This document shows positions 6,226 through 9,269 of a DNA stretch of 9,269 nucleotides, piece by piece. The stretch's first letter is position 1, and each line of letters starts with the position of its first letter. The translations under genes were made by a program, and so were the position numbers. Origin of the DNA: an uncultured Chloroflexota bacterium (lineage in GTDB: Bacteria > Chloroflexota > UBA4733); the NCBI GenBank assembly GCA_937967325.1, contig CALBSQ010000058.1:1-9269 (forward strand). The letters run 5' to 3'. Below the pieces are notes generated by a model that was not told where the DNA came from, did not search any database, and saw only the letters and a program-made list of their open reading frames with translations.

Positions 6226-7254
6226 TCAGGCTACGAGCTCGGCCAGACGACCCTGGCTGAGCGCCCGCCGCAGCTCGAGCGCAATCCTCCTGCCCGTGCT
6301 CATGGGCCGATCAAAAAAGAGATCGGCATAGGGGGACGAGGGGAGCGCCACGTTCGTACCCGCCACGATGCGAGCGGAAATTTCAAAGACCGAAAACTGC
6401 TCGTCGGGAGTAACAATCCCCTCCAGGCAGAACGGTCCATACAGCCCTTGCGGGGGACAGAGGCGCTGAGAGACGGCGACGACCGCCTCACCGAGTTGGT
6501 ACGCCTTATTCAGCATCGACTCGCGCACCGCGACTGGCAGATTACCGATAACCACGTAGCTGGGCTCGATGGCGATGCCGCGTTGATTGTCGGACGGCAA
6601 ACGGCCCAGACAGTCGACGTTGGTCTCGTAGCGGATGTCGGCGCCGAGAAATTCCAGGCGGCGCTCCAGCAGGGAATAGAAATAGTGCAGGTAGACGGGC
6701 GCGCCGATGAGGGCCGCCTGGATCGTGAACGATTCCCTCGGCATATCGGCGGTCTTGGCTCGGAAGTCGTCGGCATCGCGAGCGAAGAAGTAGCCGCTGC
6801 CACCGCGCGCCCCGTGCAGCTTGACGATGACCGGACAGTCAATCTCCGAGGCGTCGTGGAGGTCGCGCGGGAGCGGCACGCCTGCTTCCGTGAGCCAGCG
6901 TCGCTGCTTGGTGCGATCGGATTCCCAGTCCAGAACTTGCTTGTTGCCGAAGTAGGGGAGGTTCAATTGCTTGTTTCGCTCCACGCCGAGGTGGGCGACG
7001 AAACTGCCATGCGGTACCAGAATGGCGCCGGCGTCCCGCAGCACTCCCTGATAGTCCGGCATCGCCCGGTAGCTCGGCAGTTCCAACACCTGATCGACGA
7101 ACGGGTAGCGCCGATAGACGGTCGCGGAGTCAGGGGTGCAGATGGCGATAGTCTCAAAGCCCTCATCGCGGGCGCCCTTGAGAATCTGGAGGGCCGAGTG
7201 ACTGCCGATCGTGGCGACACGATGGGACGGCGATTGGGCATCTACCACACTCAT
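6226..7254 (-). CDS. purP: PurP: formate-dependent FAICAR synthetase (5-formaminoimidazole-4-carboxamide ribonucleotide synthetase)
   Basis: A 342-residue ATP-grasp enzyme. The family converts AICAR, formate and ATP to FAICAR, ADP and phosphate, the penultimate step of purine synthesis, without folate; it is known mainly from archaea. From ATG 7254: VATIGSHSALQILKGA at about 13-28, VPHGSF at 80-85, WESDR at 110-114, the ATP-grasp glycine loop KLHGARGGSGYF at 145-156, RYETNVDCLGRLP at 208-220, GNLPVAVRESML at 237-248, and FEISARIVAGTN at 290-301 with the expected Glu and Asn ligands. These match the archaeal PurP sequence I recall closely, and length is normal for the family. The odd position is QAALIG at 179-184, where I recall EEYVVG, an acidic nucleotide-hinge motif. 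GTG 7257 is an alternative start one codon earlier. No Shine-Dalgarno is visible; the promoter position suggests a leaderless transcript. It is first in a two-gene unit with the diverged copy. Confidence 0.92.
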   Translation of the reverse strand: MSVVDAQSPSHRVATIGSHSALQILKGARDEGFETIAICTPDSATVYRRYPFVDQVLELPSYRAMPDYQGVLRDAGAILVPHGSFVAHLGVERNKQLNLPYFGNKQVLDWESDRTKQRRWLTEAGVPLPRDLHDASEIDCPVIVKLHGARGGSGYFFARDADDFRAKTADMPRESFTIQAALIGAPVYLHYFYSLLERRLEFLGADIRYETNVDCLGRLPSDNQRGIAIEPSYVVIGNLPVAVRESMLNKAYQLGEAVVAVSQRLCPPQGLYGPFCLEGIVTPDEQFSVFEISARIVAGTNVALPSSPYADLFFDRPMSTGRRIALELRRALSQGRLAELVA

Positions 7255-7261
7255 CACCGAG

Positions 7262-7278
7262 CATTGTGCCGCACAATG
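7262..7278. promoter_or_regulatory. 17-bp operator-like palindrome CATTGTGC-C-GCACAATG
   Basis: Two perfect 8-bp half-sites around a central base, starting 7 bp upstream of the purP ATG. One half-site contains the proposed -10 box (CACAAT on the minus strand) and the other lies in the promoter spacer. The placement is that of a repressor site. The regulator is not encoded in the window and is not identifiable from this sequence. Confidence 0.5.
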
Positions 7279-7291
7279 GCGCTAGCGGCAA
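7263..7291 (-). promoter_or_regulatory. Candidate sigma-70-type promoter of the purP pair, probably leaderless
   Basis: On the minus strand, TTGCCG (7291-7286, 4/6 to TTGACA), a 17-bp spacer, then CACAAT (7268-7263, 4/6 to TATAAT). The -10 box ends eight bases before the ATG at 7254, so transcription would begin at or next to the GTG/ATG start codons. This agrees with the lack of a Shine-Dalgarno. Predicted by eye only. Confidence 0.45.
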
Positions 7292-7318
7292 GGCCGGCAG
7301 CGAGGGTTCGCCGCCCGT

Positions 7319-7347
7319 TTGTCGCCACACCGGGCGCATGGTAGTCT
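7319..7347 (+). promoter_or_regulatory. Candidate promoter of tRNA-Leu
   Basis: TTGTCG (7319-7324, 4/6 to TTGACA), a 17-bp spacer and TAGTCT (7342-7347, 3/6 to TATAAT) stand 11 bp before the mature tRNA 5' end. The spacing is ideal but the -10 match is poor. Confidence 0.35.
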
Positions 7348-7358
7348 GAATGTTGCGC

Positions 7359-7442
7359 GCCGTGGTGTTGGAATAGGCAGACAAGCATGGTTGAGGGCCA
7401 TGTGCTCGTAAGGGCGTGAGGGTTCAAGTCCCTCCCACGGCA
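7359..7442 (+). tRNA. tRNA-Leu (anticodon GAG)
   Basis: A class II tRNA of 84 nt. Acceptor stem GCCGTGG (7359-7365) pairs fully with CCACGGC (7435-7441), with discriminator A at 7442. The D arm is TTG/CAA with GG in its loop. The anticodon stem CATGG/CCATG (7386-7390 and 7398-7402) holds loop TTGAGGG with anticodon GAG at 7393-7395, reading CTC/CTT. The long variable arm (7403-7417) forms GCTC-GTAA-GGGC. The T arm is GAGGG-TTCAAGT-CCCTC (7418-7434). CCA is not encoded (ACCC follows), so it must be added after transcription. The gene is divergent from purP. Confidence 0.96.
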
Positions 7443-7488
7443 CCCCACTTGCCGAGAGGTCCCACGGCAGCCCCTCGCTGAACGAGTC

Positions 7489-7502
7489 CGACCAATTGGT
7501 CG
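7489..7502. repeat. 14-bp perfect palindrome CGACCAATTGGTCG
   Basis: A fully self-complementary site 46 bp downstream of tRNA-Leu, in the spacer before the lepB 3' end. It could be a protein-binding site or part of tRNA 3' processing/termination; no T-tract follows. Confidence 0.45.
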
Positions 7503-7560
7503 ATCCGGCTCACTAACCCTCAGCTCGCTTGGTCTGGCTCCGATTGGCGGAATGGACGCC

Positions 7561-7656
7561 ATCGACGGCGAACACGCGGCGGTTGCTGGGACAAGCCGGG
7601 CCATGGAGGAGGGGATCGTTCATGGTCGACACGCACTGCCACTGTTCGCCGTCGAT
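7561..7656. repeat. Pair of 14-bp perfect inverted repeats enclosing 68 bp
   Basis: ATCGACGGCGAACA at 7561-7574 and its exact reverse complement TGTTCGCCGTCGAT at 7643-7656 bound a 96-bp segment in the tRNA-Leu/lepB spacer. It could be the stem of a structured RNA or the ends of a small degenerate mobile element. No target duplication or transposase is seen. The interior has short reading frames that I do not consider genes. Confidence 0.5.
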
Positions 7657-7724
7657 AGTCAGTCATGTAGACGCGCGGAACGACCCAATGACTACAGATG
7701 TTGTGACATCAGAGAAGGGACGCG

Positions 7725-8366
7725 TTAGCTCCGTGCCGGGACGAACACGCCTTGCTCCGCTGGCGACGGGGTCTCGGCGGGGGCTGGTAGATTGGGGAAG
7801 GAAGCCTGCGGCACCAATCCCCATAGCGTAGGCGGCCAGTAGGTCAACCAGGCCTGGCCGATGATGTAAGCGGCAGGGACGAGGCCAAAGATGTGCGAGT
7901 CGTTGCTGTTGTTGCGATTGTCGCCCAGCACCCAGTAATTGCCGTCCGGTATCGTAAAGGTCGGCACCGTGTAGTCCGGCATGTCCATGATGTACGGCTC
8001 GATAAGCGCCACGCCGTTAACGATCACGTGTCCGTCGTGGACCGCTACCTTGTCGCCAGGCACGCCGATGACCCGCTTTATGAAGTCTTGCGTCGGATCC
8101 TTGGGGTACTTGATAACGACGATATCGCCGGTGTGCGCCGGGTGGAACCAGTAGACCAACTTGAGCACCCACATCGTCTGCCCGTTTGCGAGGGTGGGAT
8201 CCATGCTGTGGCCGTCGACGGTGTAGTTCTGGGCAACCACGTGGATGCCCAGGAACACGACAGCGGTCAGGACGAGCGTCTCCAGGAACTCGCGACCGAC
8301 AGCTTTTGACCGGGTCGGCGTTTCCGCGGGAGCTTCTTCGGCGCTGGCCGGCTCAACTGTCACCAC
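7725..8366 (-). CDS. lepB: Signal peptidase I
   Basis: A 213-residue type I signal peptidase, which cleaves signal peptides from exported preproteins at the outer face of the membrane. One N-terminal membrane segment (about 29-46) is followed by the nucleophile box VDGHSMDPTL with Ser54, the general-base box DFIKRVIGVPGD with Lys97, and the GDNRNNSNDS box at 148-157. The Ser/Lys dyad is the bacterial type. Length fits the short one-helix forms typical of Gram-positive-like bacteria. The N-terminus is acidic and Ala/Pro-rich and the C-terminus ends in a Pro/Ala-rich tail after about residue 190. The start is GTG 8366, the only plausible upstream start, because no Met occurs before Met55; AGGGG lies about 14 nt upstream, rather far. 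It is a single gene, divergent from the GH130 gene and facing tRNA-Leu. Confidence 0.96.
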   Translation of the reverse strand: MVTVEPASAEEAPAETPTRSKAVGREFLETLVLTAVVFLGIHVVAQNYTVDGHSMDPTLANGQTMWVLKLVYWFHPAHTGDIVVIKYPKDPTQDFIKRVIGVPGDKVAVHDGHVIVNGVALIEPYIMDMPDYTVPTFTIPDGNYWVLGDNRNNSNDSHIFGLVPAAYIIGQAWLTYWPPTLWGLVPQASFPNLPAPAETPSPAEQGVFVPARS

Positions 8367-8460
8367 GGCTGTTGTGCGCGCCCCTCACCAGCGCCCAGCG
8401 GAGCCGAACCCCGCCACGCCTGAATCAGGGTAGCGGTCGAGCCGGCTGACTGAACGAATC

Positions 8461-8489
8461 GCCATCTGCCTATTGTACGAGCAAATGGC
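8461..8489. promoter_or_regulatory. Inverted repeat GCCATCTGC...GCAAATGGC around a lepB-directed -10 box
   Basis: Nine-bp arms with one mismatch are separated by 11 bp. The minus strand within the spacer reads TACAAT (8477-8472, 5/6 to TATAAT), with TCGATA (8499-8494, 4/6 to TTGACA) 16 bp further upstream. This would start the lepB transcript about 100 bp before its GTG. The arrangement could be an operator over the promoter; evidence is by eye only. Confidence 0.35.
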
Positions 8490-8690
8490 AGTGTATCGAC
8501 GACCGCCTGTGGCCTCCTCAACCCTGCCCGCCGTCCCACCTCGATGGCCCGGATGGGGGACTAGTATTTCTGAGTCTCTTTGCTTTTGTTAATGTGTATC
8601 CAGCTATCTCCCAGCGGACGTTAAGGCGCCGCCCGTAACATGACTGTAGATTGTCCGTCTAAATAGCAACTGAAGTTGATCCCAGGGCTC

Positions 8691-8697
8691 AAAGGAG
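8691..8697 (+). promoter_or_regulatory. Ribosome binding site AAAGGAG of the GH130 gene
   Basis: A near-ideal Shine-Dalgarno ten bases before ATG 8708. It selects that ATG over the in-frame ATG at 8717. Confidence 0.75.
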
Positions 8698-8707
8698 AGC
8701 GCCCAGC

Positions 8708-9269
8708 ATGGCTGCAATGTCGGAAGTCCTAGCGGCCGAGCCGTTGGTTCGCCCGTTGGGCGTCGGTCCCGCGCCGACAGCACACCGCCTCCCCGAAAAT
8801 CCCCTGCTTGGCCCCCTCGACGTGGTCCCGTCGCGCCCGGAGCTGGAAGTCGTGGGCGCGTTCAACCCCGCGGCCATCCGTCACGGCGACGAGATCATCC
8901 TGCTGCTCCGTGTCGCCGAGCGACCCCGGCAATGTCTGACCCCGACTGCGGACGCCTGCCTGGTGTCGCTTGACGACGGGGACCCCAGGGCCCTGCCAAT
9001 GGACGCAGGTCTTGACCCTGAGCAGCTCGTCGGCTTCGCCTTTTTTGACTCCGACACCTCACCGTGCGGCGTGCGAGTCGGCTATCTGCCACGGGACACT
9101 CCCGGTCTTGATCTCCATGACAGCCGAGCGTTAGGCTATCGCGGCCGGTCCTACCCGTCGCAGATTTCGCACCTGCGGGTGGCGCGCAGCCACGACGGCG
9201 TCCACTTTGTCGTGGATTCCGAGCCGGCCTTGGCGCCGGCGGGGCTCTTGGAGGAGTACGGCTGCGAGG
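8708..9269 (+). CDS. GH130 family beta-mannosidase / mannoside phosphorylase-like protein, 3' truncated by the window
   Basis: An open frame of 187 codons runs without a stop to the window edge. The sequence fits the first blades of a five-bladed beta-propeller of glycoside hydrolase family 130: ENPLLGP at 30-36, SRPELEVVGAFNPAAIRHGD at 42-61, LLLRVAERP at 65-73, and ISHLRVARSHDGVHF at 153-167. It ends in EEYGCE at 182-187. In GH130 members the next residues are typically the D-P-R containing the catalytic Asp, so the frame is cut just before the active-site acid. The family acts on beta-mannosides by hydrolysis or phosphorolysis; which of these applies cannot be judged without the missing part. 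No signal peptide is evident, so a cytoplasmic enzyme is likely. It is transcribed away from lepB. Confidence 0.87.
   Translation, partial: MAAMSEVLAAEPLVRPLGVGPAPTAHRLPENPLLGPLDVVPSRPELEVVGAFNPAAIRHGDEIILLLRVAERPRQCLTPTADACLVSLDDGDPRALPMDAGLDPEQLVGFAFFDSDTSPCGVRVGYLPRDTPGLDLHDSRALGYRGRSYPSQISHLRVARSHDGVHFVVDSEPALAPAGLLEEYGCE

Larger units (their letters stand above)
8367..8707. other. Divergent regulatory region between lepB and the GH130 gene
   Basis: This 341-bp region holds no credible gene. It should carry promoters in both directions. The lepB side has an imperfect inverted repeat around a -10-like TACAAT (8461-8489). The GH130 side has an AT-rich stretch at about 8563-8605 in which I could not find a convincing -35/-10 pair, and ends in a strong ribosome binding site at 8691-8697. 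Confidence 0.6.

Noticed and set aside
5968..7344. 458-codon plus-strand frame antisense to both purP genes
   Set aside because: Long antisense frames are expected in GC-rich genes; its sequence mirrors purP codons on the opposite strand and it has no recognisable domain or ribosome site.
7254..7604. 116-codon minus-strand frame across tRNA-Leu
   Set aside because: It is antisense to the tRNA; GRDLNPHALTST-like peptides are a familiar false translation of tRNA-Leu/Ser genes.
7529..7831. Short plus-strand frames in the tRNA/lepB spacer (including a 58-codon frame at 7552-7728)
   Set aside because: No ribosome site or family resemblance, and one runs into the lepB 3' end; the 14-bp inverted repeats explain the region better.

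Overview
The window looks like one end of a draft (probably metagenomic) contig from a GC-rich bacterium. Bases 1-43 are not genomic: they are an Illumina Nextera i5/Read-1 adapter ending in the 19-bp Tn5 mosaic end, so biology begins at base 44. The bacterial assignment rests on a Ser/Lys-type signal peptidase I, a long-variable-arm tRNA-Leu and a clear Shine-Dalgarno before the last gene. GT-C proteins with soluble tails ending in a 'VFVHLLD...GLY' beta-sandwich and a GRDARAP-type palindromic repeat are, from memory, common in Chloroflexota. That phylum is an inference, not a demonstration.

Layout. (1) 46-4841, plus strand: two tandem paralogous multi-pass membrane proteins of the GT-C (GT39/PMT-like) glycosyltransferase type. 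They overlap by GTGA and are presumably co-translated. The second carries a 109-bp palindromic repeat element in frame inside a predicted loop, and has two C-terminal beta-sandwich domains where the first has one. (2) 4842-5148: a convergent intergenic region dense in hairpins. (3) 5149-7254, minus strand: two tandem PurP-family ATP-grasp genes, resembling the formate-dependent FAICAR synthetase known mainly from archaea. The upstream copy looks canonical except at the nucleotide-hinge motif; the downstream copy is diverged in substrate-side and glycine-loop motifs but keeps the hinge. A candidate promoter with a 17-bp palindrome over its -10 box sits directly on the start codon, suggesting a leaderless and repressible transcript. 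(4) 7359-7442, plus strand: tRNA-Leu(GAG), divergent from the purP pair. (5) 7443-7724: a spacer with a 14-bp palindrome and a separate pair of 14-bp inverted repeats. (6) 7725-8366, minus strand: signal peptidase I (lepB). (7) 8367-8707: a divergent regulatory region. (8) 8708 to the window end, plus strand: the N-terminal 187 residues of a GH130-type mannosidase/mannoside phosphorylase, cut off just before its expected catalytic Asp.

How the genes fit together. The GT-C pair (glycan transfer on the outer side of the membrane), the signal peptidase (release of exported proteins) and the GH130 enzyme (mannoside turnover) could loosely share a cell-surface/glycan theme, but they form three separate transcription units and no pathway link is shown. 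The purP pair is a self-contained purine-synthesis unit. I see no CRISPR array, insertion sequence or phage gene. The most unusual items are the tandem purP pair with complementary motif losses, its operator-like palindrome, and the palindromic repeat captured in frame by the second GT-C gene.
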